Assembly (NCBI RefSeq): GCF_900109225.1
Contig: NZ_FNZK01000008.1
Location: forward strand, 1 to 64,000
Origin: Propionispira arboris
GTDB taxonomy: Bacteria > Bacillota > Negativicutes > Selenomonadales > Selenomonadaceae
DNA: 64,000 bases
Reading direction: 5' to 3'
Of this stretch, positions 24,929-36,117 are shown one piece after another (positions within the stretch are counted from its first letter, which is position 1; each line of letters opens with the position of its first letter). A program made the position numbers and the translations under genes. The notes beneath the pieces were generated by a model that did not search any database, was not told the DNA's origin, and worked only from the letters and a program-made list of their open reading frames with translations.

Positions 24929-25795
24929 ATGTTAATGAATATGAAAGATTTACTCGTTGTGGCACAAAAAAACAAGTTTGCTGTACCTGCATTTAATACC
25001 AGCAGTAGTATGATTTTAAAAGGTGTTATGGAAGGCTGTAGAGAAAAAAAATCGCCAGTAATTATTGCCATTCATCCCGATGAATTATCTTTTTTGGAAG
25101 ATAGCTTTATAGCTACAGTACGAGAAGAAATCATGAATAGCAATATACCTGGTGTCATCCATTTGGATCACGGCGGCACATTTGCTCAGGTGATGCGAGC
25201 GATTCACTGCGGTTTTACTTCGGTAATGATTGATGCTTCGTTACTATCTTTCGAAGAAAATATTGCCATTACGAAGAAAGTTATTGAAGCGGCACATCCG
25301 GTGAACGTTTCTGTTGAAGCAGAACTGGGAACGATAGGAACAACAGGTAATGGTGGTGGTGAAGCAGGGACAGAACAAATTATTTATACGCAGCCAGATA
25401 CCGTAAAAGAATTTGTGGAAAGAACTGGCGTGGATACGTTAGCAATTGCTATTGGCACATCACATGGAATTTATCCTAAAAATATGAAACCAAAGTTAAA
25501 ACTTGACTTATTGAAAGAAATCAGAGGTATTGTTGATATCCCGCTCGTATTACATGGTGGTTCTTCGAATACAGATAGTGAAATTGCTGAAGCGGTTCGA
25601 TTGGGAATATCTAAAATCAATATATCAAGTGATATCAAAGATGCATTTTATAAAAAATGCCGTGAAGTCTTACAAGATCCGGACATTCGTGAACCGAATG
25701 CAATCTATCCACCTTGTATTGAAGCAATGAAAGAGGTTGTTTATGCTAAACTTGAATTGTTTAATGACATTGATAAAGTGAAATATTATAAATAA
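24929..25795 (+). CDS. Class II ketose-bisphosphate aldolase, copy B (GatY/KbaY-like)
   Basis: 288 aa. It has the same fold and metal set as copy A: VIHLDHGGTFAQ, AIGTSHGIYPKN, LVLHGGSSNTD, then the standard phosphate loop KINISSDI. The insertion GTIGTTGNGGGEAGTEQIIY matches tagatose-bisphosphate aldolases. Copies A and B are clearly homologous but diverged throughout, so this is not a recent duplication. Together they imply two substrates, a stereochemical pair, or a hetero-oligomer. A weak hairpin follows near 25837-25873. Confidence 0.88.
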   Translation: MLMNMKDLLVVAQKNKFAVPAFNTSSSMILKGVMEGCREKKSPVIIAIHPDELSFLEDSFIATVREEIMNSNIPGVIHLDHGGTFAQVMRAIHCGFTSVMIDASLLSFEENIAITKKVIEAAHPVNVSVEAELGTIGTTGNGGGEAGTEQIIYTQPDTVKEFVERTGVDTLAIAIGTSHGIYPKNMKPKLKLDLLKEIRGIVDIPLVLHGGSSNTDSEIAEAVRLGISKINISSDIKDAFYKKCREVLQDPDIREPNAIYPPCIEAMKEVVYAKLELFNDIDKVKYYK

Positions 25796-25925
25796 TTCAG
25801 CGGTATTTCATTCGTAATCAAATCCTAAATAGATAAAAATTACTCATGTTTTTATAATGTGGGTAATTTTTTTTGTTCTAGGAGTGTCATAGCAGATTTA
25901 ATAATATATGAATAACATCATCTTA

Positions 25926-25986
25926 ATAATATTAATTATTTATAAATTAATATTATCTTGACAAGAAACATAATATTGTTTATTGT
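25926..25986 (+). promoter_or_regulatory. Inverted repeat and promoter for the NiCoT gene
   Basis: Perfect 12-bp arms ATAATATTAATT (25926-25937) and AATTAATATTAT (25945-25956) end one base before a promoter TTGACA (25958-25963), N17, TATTGT (25981-25986). The site placement fits a metal-responsive regulator. It does not match the NikR consensus I know. Confidence 0.6.
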
Positions 25987-26107
25987 TAAGTTAAAGAAAA
26001 ATAACAGCTTAAAAGAGAAGATATGGAATGGATTTTCATACGTTTATACTATAATGCAATGAATGCAAGGTTGATTTTTAAATAAAAATAAAAATTTTGT
26101 TTATTTA

Positions 26108-26142
26108 GTAGTTCTTGCATAAGTTGATGCAAGAACTTTTTT
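26108..26142 (+). terminator. Terminator-like hairpin in the leader of the NiCoT gene (possible attenuator)
   Basis: AGTTCTTGCAT and ATGCAAGAACT pair perfectly around 6 nt and are followed by TTTTTTT, about 30 nt before ATG 26173 and about 125 nt after the promoter. No other gene lies upstream for it to end. An upstream segment near 26055-26071 (ATGCAATGAATGCAAGG) resembles one arm and could compete for pairing. Confidence 0.6.
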
Positions 26143-26172
26143 TGTAGAATATATATCGGGGGATGGTCTTTC

Positions 26173-27192
26173 ATGGATCAAGTACAAAGTAAAAAATCAA
26201 ACTGGGTAGGTTATGGCATTGCGGTGTTATTCCTGCATAGCATAGCACTTGGTTGTTTATTATCGGCCAATACGGAAAGTGGAACAATTTTGGGTCTTGG
26301 GTTTTTAGCATATACGCTGGGGCTGCGGCATGCATTTGATGCAGATCATATTGCCGCAATTGATAATACGGTGCGAAAATTGCTGCAACAAGAGAAAAAT
26401 CCAATGGGAGTTGGTTTTTATTTTTCACTCGGACATTCTACCGTTGTCATTTTGATGGCAATGGGAACAGCTTTTGCGGCTCAGTGGGCAACAACAGTAG
26501 TGCCTGAGTTTAAAGATGTTGGGAGCCTTATCAGCACAAGTGTATCCGGTGTGTTTCTGATTTTAATTGGGTTACTAAATTTAGTTGTTTTGCTTGATAT
26601 TTTTAAAATTTTCAAAGATATGCGTCAGGATTCTTATAATGAAGAACAATTGGAAGATTCTCTACAAAATAGAGGTTTTATGTCACGTTTTTTGAAACCA
26701 TTGTTTAAATTTGTTAATAAAAGCTGGCATGTATATCCAATTGGTTTTTTGTTTGGGTTTGGTTTTGATACGGCTAGTGAAGTTGCATTGCTCGCAATAT
26801 CGGCGGGAGCTGCCAACAGTGGAATTAGCTTGTTGGGTATCATGGCGTTGCCGCTTTTGTTTACAGCTGGTATGAGCCTATTGGATACAAGTGATGGTAT
26901 ATTTATGACAACGGCTTATAACTGGGCATTTCGCACACCGCTCCGTAAGTTATATTATAATTTAACCATTACGAGTTTGTCAGTCATTGCGGCACTCTTT
27001 ATTGGGCTTATTGAATTGGCACAGGTCATTACGCCGCGGCTAGGCTTAACAAATGGTTTCTGGAGTTGGTTGCAAAATTTGGACTTTGGCACACTGGGCT
27101 ATATATTGGTTGGTTTATTTGTCCTTACCTGGCTGATTTCGTATAGTATTTGGAAATTCGGTAAAATTGAAGAACGAATGACTTCACAGTAA
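26173..27192 (+). CDS. Nickel/cobalt transporter, NiCoT (HoxN/NixA) family
   Basis: 339 aa, eight predicted TM segments. The family signature in TM2 reads LGLRHAFDADHIAAIDNT, followed by GFYFSLGHSTVV and, after a cytosolic loop, FLFGFGFDTASEVALL and the segment GMSLLDTSDGIFM. It imports Ni2+ and/or Co2+ at high affinity for enzymes such as hydrogenase, urease or B12 synthesis. It is monocistronic with a long leader carrying a possible attenuator, and ends at a strong hairpin at 27195. Confidence 0.94.
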   Translation: MDQVQSKKSNWVGYGIAVLFLHSIALGCLLSANTESGTILGLGFLAYTLGLRHAFDADHIAAIDNTVRKLLQQEKNPMGVGFYFSLGHSTVVILMAMGTAFAAQWATTVVPEFKDVGSLISTSVSGVFLILIGLLNLVVLLDIFKIFKDMRQDSYNEEQLEDSLQNRGFMSRFLKPLFKFVNKSWHVYPIGFLFGFGFDTASEVALLAISAGAANSGISLLGIMALPLLFTAGMSLLDTSDGIFMTTAYNWAFRTPLRKLYYNLTITSLSVIAALFIGLIELAQVITPRLGLTNGFWSWLQNLDFGTLGYILVGLFVLTWLISYSIWKFGKIEERMTSQ

Positions 27193-27194
27193 TA

Positions 27195-27243
27195 GCAAAT
27201 CTAAAAACAGCTGTCTCGTAAGAGATAGCTGTTTTTAGATTTG
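27195..27243. terminator. Long bidirectional terminator between NiCoT and tautomerase
   Basis: GCAAATCTAAAAACAGCT and AGCTGTTTTTAGATTTGC, plus inner GTCTC/GAGAT, form a stem of more than 20 bp. It serves both converging genes. Confidence 0.9.
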
Positions 27244-27245
27244 CT

Positions 27246-27446
27246 TTATTTGTTTTTGCGTAAAGACGTAACGGTTTGGCCACCGATACCCCAATTGTCG
27301 GTTTCTACTTCATCAATTACTACGACTGCTGTCTTTGGGTTTTTACCGAGTACATCAACAAGCAGCTGCGTAGCACCTTTGATCAATAATGCTTTTTGCT
27401 CTGGGGTAGCACCGTCTTTGGTTATTTTAATATTTATATAAGGCAT
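27246..27446 (-). CDS. 4-oxalocrotonate tautomerase family protein
   Basis: 66 aa. It starts MPYINIKITKDGATPEQKALLIKG; after Met removal Pro1 is the catalytic base, so the ATG at 27446 must be the start even though the frame is open to a GTG at 27455. The rest (VDVLGKNPKTAVVVIDEV, WGIGG) is typical of 4-OT/DmpI homohexamers. The physiological substrate of such orphan tautomerases is usually unknown. Confidence 0.9.
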   Translation of the reverse strand: MPYINIKITKDGATPEQKALLIKGATQLLVDVLGKNPKTAVVVIDEVETDNWGIGGQTVTSLRKNK

Positions 27447-27467
27447 TTCTATCACAAACCTTTCTGC

Positions 27468-27616
27468 TATATAAACGCATTAAAGAAATTACATTCAGTC
27501 TATCAGTCTGTCAGGAATGGGGTAAGGGTATCGTTTGCTTCCTACGTAACGCCACGGAGCCCTATACTCCATTCCTGACGATTGCCATATAAAATGTTTA
27601 ATGCCATATATATATG
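27468..27616. repeat. Palindromic intergenic repeat, copy 2 of 6
   Basis: Bounded by TATATAAACGCATTAAAG and GTTTAATGCCATATATATG. The core stem is CAGGAATGGGGTAAGGG with a partner CCCTATACTCCATTCCTG. The loop keeps ATCGTTTGCTTCCTACGTAA. It fills the gap between the tautomerase ribosome site and the gpmA upstream region. Confidence 0.9.
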
Positions 27617-27746
27617 ATTTTATTGTAACATTTAAGATATTATATCACAAAATTTGAATATAGATAATCTTTTATTAATTAATATTTACTATCCATTATT
27701 TAGGGTTTATAATAATGGTAAAGCAACGAAGAGAGAAGGCATTATG

Positions 27747-29997
<2,251 letters not shown>

Positions 29998-30032
29998 CCT
30001 GAGTCAAACGATAAAGCGTGGAGGGGATATTC

Positions 30033-31358
30033 ATGAAAGACGGATTTCTTGAACGGTTTAGTGTTTTTGCCCAAAAAATAGGTGCGCAGATTCATTTGCG
30101 AAGTCTGCGGGATTCTTTTGCTACGATTATGCCGCTTTATATTTTGGCGGGTCTGGCGACATTACTCAATAATGTGTTTTTTACACCAGATGGTTTTTTA
30201 GCAAGTATCTTTTTAGCGAGTACAATAGAAAAATGGCGGTTGTGGGGTAATTTGATTACGAATGGGACGCTCAATATATCAGCTGTTTTAGTTGCGGTGG
30301 CGTTAGCGTATCATCTATCCAGTAATCGTCGTGTGAAAAATCTCATCGCACCGATCATTGTGGCTGTTTCTTGCTTGATTGTTTTACTGCCGGCGCTGGA
30401 CAGCGTCGTTGTACCAGGGACAAAAGAAACTTTAATGGTATCCAATGTGATTCTTTTTTCTAAGATTGGCACAATGGGAATGTTTGCCGGCATTTTTGTG
30501 GGACTTTTTGCGACCGAGTTATTTTTGAAGCTTTCAAAAAATAAAAGGTTGCAAATCAATATTGGACAAGGGGTACCACCTGCGGTAGGGCAGTCATTTA
30601 ATATTATGATACCGGCATTTATTGTAATTGGGCTCTTCAGTTTCATGTCATTTATTTTGCAGGCATTTTTGGATACCAATTGCATTACCTTGATCAGCAC
30701 CTTAATCCAAGAACCTTTAAAAACAATCAATACAAGTTTGCCAGGTTATATTCTGATTTATAGTTTTGGTAATTTTTTCTTTACCATGGGAATACATCAA
30801 GCTGTAATTAATGGACCGCTGCTTGATCCTATTTTGTTATCGAATATCAGTGAAAATATGATTGCCTATTCCCAAGGAGCACCCATACCAAACATCATTA
30901 ATTATTCATTTCAAAGTGTGTATGGTTTGACGGGCGGGACAGGCAATACGATTGGTTTATTAATTGCGATCTTTCTGTTTAGTAAATATAAAGTATATCG
31001 TGATATTGGTAAATTGGCACTGGCGCCGGGTTTGTTTAATATTAATGAGCCAGTTATTTTTGGTATCCCGATTGTCTTTAATATTTCGTTGATTATTCCA
31101 TTCGTTTTATCACCAGCAATTTGTTTGATCATTGCTTACTTTGCCACAGCCTGGGGCTTTATCAGTCCTTGCGTGGTTTTAATTCCCTGGACGACACCAC
31201 CGATCTTATCCGCTTTTTTGGCAACGGGTGGTGATTGGCGGGCTGTTGTATTGCAAATTCTACTAATCAGCGGGACGGCTCTTTTTTATTTGCCATTTTT
31301 AAAAATGAGTGAACGAATCGTGAAAGCTGAAATGGAAGGAAAAGAGCTCGGAAAATAA
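30033..31358 (+). CDS. celB: PTS EIIC, lactose/cellobiose family
   Basis: About 441 aa with ten or so TM segments. Family traits include SLRDSFATIMPLYILAGLA near the N-terminus, the conserved NFFFTMGIHQAVINGPLLDPI, and the C-terminal NINEPVIFGIPIVFNISLIIPF segment that contains the substrate-binding NEP motif. It carries beta-glucosides such as cellobiose inward while EIIB phosphorylates them. ATG 30033 follows GGAGGGG. A palindromic repeat separates it from the EIIB gene. Confidence 0.93.
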   Translation: MKDGFLERFSVFAQKIGAQIHLRSLRDSFATIMPLYILAGLATLLNNVFFTPDGFLASIFLASTIEKWRLWGNLITNGTLNISAVLVAVALAYHLSSNRRVKNLIAPIIVAVSCLIVLLPALDSVVVPGTKETLMVSNVILFSKIGTMGMFAGIFVGLFATELFLKLSKNKRLQINIGQGVPPAVGQSFNIMIPAFIVIGLFSFMSFILQAFLDTNCITLISTLIQEPLKTINTSLPGYILIYSFGNFFFTMGIHQAVINGPLLDPILLSNISENMIAYSQGAPIPNIINYSFQSVYGLTGGTGNTIGLLIAIFLFSKYKVYRDIGKLALAPGLFNINEPVIFGIPIVFNISLIIPFVLSPAICLIIAYFATAWGFISPCVVLIPWTTPPILSAFLATGGDWRAVVLQILLISGTALFYLPFLKMSERIVKAEMEGKELGK

Positions 31359-31366
31359 TGTGGTTT

Positions 31367-31503
31367 TATATAAGTTGCATCTAGCCTATTAGGCTGCCAG
31401 GAATGGGGTATAGGGCATCGTTTGCTTCCTATGTAACGCACACTTAACCCTATACCCCATTTCTGACGATTGCCATATAAAATATTTAATAACTTATATA
31501 GGT
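31367..31503. repeat. Palindromic intergenic repeat, copy 3 of 6 (inside the PTS operon)
   Basis: The ends TATATAAGTT and AACTTATATA are exact inverted repeats. The stem GGAATGGGGTATAGGG pairs with CCCTATACCCCATTTC, and the loop contains CATCGTTTGCTTCCTATGTA. It lies between the EIIC and EIIB genes of one operon, so the transcript must carry the hairpin. Confidence 0.92.
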
Positions 31504-31532
31504 AAAGAGTAAAAGAAGGGATGATGGTGGTT

Positions 31533-31844
31533 ATGATTCGAATTTTATTAGCTTGTAATGCGGGAATGAGTACGAGTTTATTAGTGAAAAAAATGCAAGA
31601 AGCAGCAAAGCAGCAGCATCTGGAAGCAGAAATATGGGCTGTGCCCGAGGCTGAATTGTTTGACGAATGGGCACGGGCGGATTTTGTTTTGCTCGGACCG
31701 CAAATCGGTTATATGAAAGATGAAATTGAAGAGGTTATTCAAGGGAAAATACCAGTGCAGGTTATCGATATGAAAGATTATGGACGAATGGATGGCGCGA
31801 AAGTTTTGCTTACGGTTGTTGAGAAGATAGGAAGTGCATCATGA
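31533..31844 (+). CDS. celA: PTS EIIB, lactose/cellobiose family
   Basis: About 103 aa. The phosphocysteine is Cys8 in IRILLACNAGMSTSLLVKKM, followed by VPEAELFDEW and LLGPQIGYM, all typical of cellobiose EIIB. Three in-frame ATGs (31521, 31524, 31533) and a GTG (31527) lie near the ribosome site AGAAGGG. I prefer 31533 by comparison with relatives, but the site spacing is long. The 3' end overlaps the EIIA start by 4 nt. Confidence 0.92.
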   Translation: MIRILLACNAGMSTSLLVKKMQEAAKQQHLEAEIWAVPEAELFDEWARADFVLLGPQIGYMKDEIEEVIQGKIPVQVIDMKDYGRMDGAKVLLTVVEKIGSAS

Positions 31845-32191
31845 CAGGGAGCGAACAAGATTTATTTGAAATTTTGAGCAATGCGGGAGCTGCTAAAAGT
31901 GAATACATGAAGGCCATACAATCTGTGAAAAAACAAAATTTTGCGGAGGTAGAATCCTTATTTAAGACTGGGGACGAATATCTATTAGCTGCTCATAAAG
32001 TTCATACCAAAATGATTCAGGAAGAAGCGGGTGGCAGCGAACCGAAAATATCATTGCTTTTAGTTCATGTTGAAGATCAGTTGATGGGGTGTGAATCAAT
32101 TAAAATCATGGCAAAAGAATTTATTCATGTCTATGCACAACTACAAGATTTAAAGAAAGAACAGACAGTAATCTTAAATAAAATCACATAA
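31841..32191 (+). CDS. celC: PTS EIIA, lactose/cellobiose family
   Basis: 116 aa, all-helical. The phosphorylated His76 sits in LLLVHVEDQLMGCES, matching the H-EDHLM motif of LacF/CelC. The N-terminal FEILSNAGAAKSEYMKAI is also typical. It is translationally coupled to celA. It passes phosphate from HPr to CelA during beta-glucoside uptake. Confidence 0.94.
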   Translation: MTGSEQDLFEILSNAGAAKSEYMKAIQSVKKQNFAEVESLFKTGDEYLLAAHKVHTKMIQEEAGGSEPKISLLLVHVEDQLMGCESIKIMAKEFIHVYAQLQDLKKEQTVILNKIT

Positions 32192-32255
32192 AAGATGATA
32201 TAATATAGGTGCTCTAAGGGATTGGAGCATCTTTATTGTATAGGTGGGTTATGAA

Positions 32256-32984
32256 ATGAAAACACAAAATAGAAGTTATCGTGAAATTGCTGAAGTGATA
32301 AAAAAGCGTATAGAAAATAATGAATATCCAATAAATGCTTTGATTCCAAAACAGGTGGCGTTAGCGGAAGAATTTTCAGTGAGTCGTACAACAATTGCCA
32401 AAGCCCTGGATATTTTGATTTCAAGAGGATTTTTATACACGCGGCGTGGTGCTGGCACTTTTGTAACGAAAAGCATGGTACTGTCCAAACAGGATTTTTA
32501 TGTACAGGACTACATAGGCTTAACGAATCAATTTCCTGACGATACAGTTACAAGCAAGATTATTTTATTTGAAATTGTTTTTCCCGATGAAAAAGTTCAG
32601 AGTGCTTTAAATTTGAAAGCAGAGGTGCCTGTTTATAATGTTATTCGTCTTCGGTTATTGAATGGTCAAAATTATATGCTTGAACATACACGAATGCCAG
32701 TACATTTGATAAAAGGTCTTCATTCGGAAATTTTGCAAAAATCAATTTATAAGTATATCAAAGAAACATTGAAGCTGACAATGAGTGGTGCTTGGCGCAA
32801 GATTTTTGCTGATAAACCGAATGAACAGGATAAAGAATATTTAGGCTGCACCGAAACGGATCCAGTGATGCGAGTTGAGCAAATCGTTTGTTTGACAGAT
32901 GGTGAACCCTTTGAATATTCAATTACGACACGTAAATACGATCAGGGCAGCTTTATTGTGATTGATCAAAAAAGTCGGTTCTGA
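32256..32984 (+). CDS. GntR-family (HutC/UTRA) transcriptional regulator
   Basis: About 242 aa. The N-terminal GntR winged helix reads YREIAEVIKKRIENNEYPIN, then ALAEEFSVSRTTIAKALDIL and RRGAGTFVTKS. The C-terminal UTRA domain follows (EVPVYNVIRLRLLNGQNYMLEHT, FEYSITTRKYDQGSFIV), which binds sugar phosphates. AGGTGGG fixes ATG 32256. It ends the beta-glucoside operon and likely senses the 6-phospho-beta-glucoside. The small hairpin GGTGCTC/GAGCATC just upstream (about 32210-32233) may partly separate its expression. Confidence 0.9.
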   Translation: MKTQNRSYREIAEVIKKRIENNEYPINALIPKQVALAEEFSVSRTTIAKALDILISRGFLYTRRGAGTFVTKSMVLSKQDFYVQDYIGLTNQFPDDTVTSKIILFEIVFPDEKVQSALNLKAEVPVYNVIRLRLLNGQNYMLEHTRMPVHLIKGLHSEILQKSIYKYIKETLKLTMSGAWRKIFADKPNEQDKEYLGCTETDPVMRVEQIVCLTDGEPFEYSITTRKYDQGSFIVIDQKSRF

Positions 32985-33204
32985 TATAATATGGAGCGAC
33001 ACTCTTTCCTATAACTCTCTTGAGTAGGACTATTATCTTATTTTTATTTTTGCTGCAAATATAAAAGGAATTAATAAATCCAAACAGAACGAATAACTGT
33101 AGAGATTCTATTTATATTTTATGAGTATTTAGGAGGTGGAATAATAGTTTTTTACGGATCAATCAATTTCAAGAAATACTATAAATATGGAGATGACAAC
33201 TTAT

Positions 33205-33984
33205 ATGAAATCATTAAATCGCATTCTTGTTTTATTTATTGGGTTATTATTTTTTAACACCGTGGTCAGTGCGCAGACATCAAATTCCTTATATCAAGTT
33301 TCGACAATTAATGCGGTGCTGCAAGGCGTCTATGATGGACAGATGAATATGAAAGAGTTAAAGCAGCATGGTAACTTTGGTATTGGTACCTTTGAAGGCT
33401 TAGATGGAGAAATGATTGCACTGGATGGGCAGTTCTATCAAGTAAAATCTACAGGGAACGTTGTTTTAGTGTCGGATCAAGTCAAAACACCTTTTGCTGA
33501 TGTTATGGATTTTAAATCTGAGAAAACGGCAGAAATTCCGGATGTTTTAACCTTTAACGAATTGGAAAAGGCATTGGATGGAATTATTCAAGATAAAAAT
33601 TATATATATGCAATCCGTATTGATGGTGTGTTTAGCGGAACTACACGTAGTATTCCTGGTAAAACAAAACCGTATCCGTCTTTAACAGATGCAGCTAAAA
33701 CACAATCTGTGTTTGATATTCAAAATACAAAAGGTACGATCGTTGGCTTTTTGTGCCCACAATATATTAATGGAATTAACGTAACCGGATATCATCTGCA
33801 TTTTATTTCAGATGACCGCAAGAGTGGCGGGCACATCTTAAGTGGTGGAATAAAATCGGGGGTTGTTAAAATTGAACGAATTACTGATTTTAGAATGATT
33901 TTACCGAATAGTGATGCTTTTCAACAAGCGGTTTTAAATAAAGATTATAGTAAAGAACTGAATGGTGTTGAAAAATCGAAATAG
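33205..33984 (+). CDS. budA: Acetolactate decarboxylase with signal peptide
   Basis: About 260 aa. It converts 2-acetolactate to acetoin. The zinc ligands are visible in NVTGYHLHFISDDRKSGGHIL, and the N-domain LYQVSTINAVLQGVYDG is typical. The protein starts MKSLNRILVLFIGLLFFNTVVSAQTS, a clear Sec signal peptide, so it is exported, as known for the Brevibacillus enzyme. Starts at 33187, 33193 or 33205 are possible. A strong AGGAGGTGG at 33131 has no start codon behind it. No acetolactate synthase is adjacent. Confidence 0.9.
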   Translation: MKSLNRILVLFIGLLFFNTVVSAQTSNSLYQVSTINAVLQGVYDGQMNMKELKQHGNFGIGTFEGLDGEMIALDGQFYQVKSTGNVVLVSDQVKTPFADVMDFKSEKTAEIPDVLTFNELEKALDGIIQDKNYIYAIRIDGVFSGTTRSIPGKTKPYPSLTDAAKTQSVFDIQNTKGTIVGFLCPQYINGINVTGYHLHFISDDRKSGGHILSGGIKSGVVKIERITDFRMILPNSDAFQQAVLNKDYSKELNGVEKSK

Positions 33985-34029
33985 ATTACAGTGCTTTTGG
34001 CACTATTGTTTAAATAGGGAGGCGTTTGA

Positions 34030-36030
34030 ATGAAGAGTCTGCGTATGCAGTTATTAGTGCCAATCATTAGTACGATTGCGATAATTTTACTTTGTGTAAT
34101 GGCTATTTCGTACTGGAAGACATCAAGTATCCTTCAGACAAATTTGGTAGAACGGTTTCAAATTCAAACACAAGAACTGGCCAATGCTTTTGATATCAGG
34201 ATGCAGCGCGAAAAGCTCGTTATGGATTCGTTCGGGAAACAGGGAACGTTTCAATTTTCGCAGTTACAGGCGGATCGTCAGCTGCAATTTTCTTTTTTGA
34301 AACGTATGCATGATGATTATTCGCAGTGGAATCCGGTTAGTTTTTTACCTGATTTGTCAGGTAAAAATGTAGCGACTAGTGCCGGAAAACTGGTGGATGC
34401 CTCTAGTTTAGCGTATGTAAAGAGAATTCCTGAAGGTAAAACTTTTATGGATAATCCGATTGTTTCGGTAACGACTGGTAAAACGATTGTGGTAGGCGTA
34501 GCACCTGTATCAGTCAATAACAAAGTTATTGGTGCAGTGGTTGGCGGAATTCCGCTTGAGGAATTCACAAAAGGCTTTAGTGAAACCAAAATTGGTCAGG
34601 CTGGATATAGTATCTTAGCAGCTCCTGATGGTATGATTGTGAGCCATCCCAATTCGGATCTTATTATGAAGAGTAACATCAAGGACTTAGGCAATGAACA
34701 ATTATCCCAAGCGATAGAGACAATCAAACAAGGTAACAAAGGCTTTATGATTACACAGATTGATGGCGTTGAATCTATTGTGGCTTTTGTTCCGACACAA
34801 GATAAATGGGGTGTCTTTACCATTGCTCCGACTGCTCAGGAATTTGCGCCAGTAAGACAACTTATGTGGTGGTTTTTGGCATTGTTTTTGATTGGATTGG
34901 CTTTGGCCGGATTTATTGTTAATTTAATTGCAAGCCGTATTGTACGTCCAATTAAGGAAATGTCACAATATGCAAGTGCCATTGCTCAAGGTGATTTAAC
35001 AAAATCTACACTTGACACAACGGATCATTCTCATTATGAATCGAAAAATGAAGTTGGTGTTTTACATTCAGCGATGCTTCAAATGCGCGAAAAATTATGG
35101 ACTTTGATTACACAGGTCAGCGATTCAGCGAGCCATACAGCAGCGTCTTCATTACAACTAAAAGAGAGTGCGAATCAGTCAGCGCAAACTGCAACACAGG
35201 TCGCTGAAGCGGTTGTAAAAGTAGCGACAGAAACAATGAATGGACAAAAAAGTATGGGGAAAGTCCATTCAACGTTTGATGGCTTTATGAAAGAATTAAA
35301 TACGATGAAGAGTAATACAGAAGATGTCAATAATTCGGCAAATCTTGCTGTGGAACGTACGATTCAAGGGACCAAAACAGCGCAGGCAGCTCGAATTCAG
35401 ATGGAAAATATCAATACAAGTACGAAAAATGTTAGTGCAACGGTTGTTAAATTGTCAGAAGGAACTACACAAATCAGTGAAATTGTTAATATGATTTCAG
35501 GGATTGCTGCCCAGACAAATTTATTGGCTTTAAATGCAGCGATTGAAGCAGCGCGGGCTGGTGAACAGGGGCGTGGTTTTGCTGTGGTCGCTGATGAAGT
35601 TCGGAAACTGGCGGAACAGTCTCATAACTCAGCTAGTCAAATTATCAGCTTGATTGAAGAAATCAAACAGTATGTAAGTAATGCTGTTTCGGCTGTCGAC
35701 AAATCGTCGAACGATGTAGCAGCGGGAATGAAAAATGTCAATGAAGCTGAAGTGCATTTTCTGGAAATATCTGATTTAATAAAAAGTGTTCAGGAAAAAG
35801 CATCCCAAGTTTTGTCGCAAACTGATACATTATCGAATAATGGTCATACCGTGGAAGATGCTTCGACGGAAATCAATCATTCAATGAATGAAACTGCAGC
35901 ACATACGCAAACCGTTTCAGCGGCAACGGAAGAACAATCCGCATCGATGCAGCAGATTGCTGCATCAAGTGATGATTTGGCACGTGCAGCAACGGAACTA
36001 AAAACGGTTTTGAATCAATTCCGCATTTAG
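34030..36030 (+). CDS. Methyl-accepting chemotaxis protein (dCache-HAMP-MA)
   Basis: 666 aa. TM1 lies at about 8-28, and a periplasmic double-Cache sensor at about 30-275 ([37 protein letters not shown]). TM2 is at about 278-298, HAMP begins at [20 protein letters not shown], and a long coiled-coil signalling domain carries the tip motif [20 protein letters not shown]. It couples an extracellular small ligand, often an organic or amino acid, to CheA. The ligand cannot be read off. It sits 45 nt behind the acetolactate decarboxylase with its own GGGAGG site. Confidence 0.95.
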   Translation: MKSLRMQLLVPIISTIAIILLCVMAISYWKTSSILQTNLVERFQIQTQELANAFDIRMQREKLVMDSFGKQGTFQFSQLQADRQLQFSFLKRMHDDYSQWNPVSFLPDLSGKNVATSAGKLVDASSLAYVKRIPEGKTFMDNPIVSVTTGKTIVVGVAPVSVNNKVIGAVVGGIPLEEFTKGFSETKIGQAGYSILAAPDGMIVSHPNSDLIMKSNIKDLGNEQLSQAIETIKQGNKGFMITQIDGVESIVAFVPTQDKWGVFTIAPTAQEFAPVRQLMWWFLALFLIGLALAGFIVNLIASRIVRPIKEMSQYASAIAQGDLTKSTLDTTDHSHYESKNEVGVLHSAMLQMREKLWTLITQVSDSASHTAASSLQLKESANQSAQTATQVAEAVVKVATETMNGQKSMGKVHSTFDGFMKELNTMKSNTEDVNNSANLAVERTIQGTKTAQAARIQMENINTSTKNVSATVVKLSEGTTQISEIVNMISGIAAQTNLLALNAAIEAARAGEQGRGFAVVADEVRKLAEQSHNSASQIISLIEEIKQYVSNAVSAVDKSSNDVAAGMKNVNEAEVHFLEISDLIKSVQEKASQVLSQTDTLSNNGHTVEDASTEINHSMNETAAHTQTVSAATEEQSASMQQIAASSDDLARAATELKTVLNQFRI

Positions 36031-36117
36031 TTAAAATATAATACTGAAACAATAAAAAGAGATATGCATCCGAATTAATGGCGGAGCATGTCTCTTTTAT
36101 ATTGGTAAATTTAAAAC

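Noticed and set aside
27241-27578. Small + strand ORFs over the tautomerase and repeat copy 2
   Set aside because: Opposite strand of a firm gene and of a non-coding repeat.
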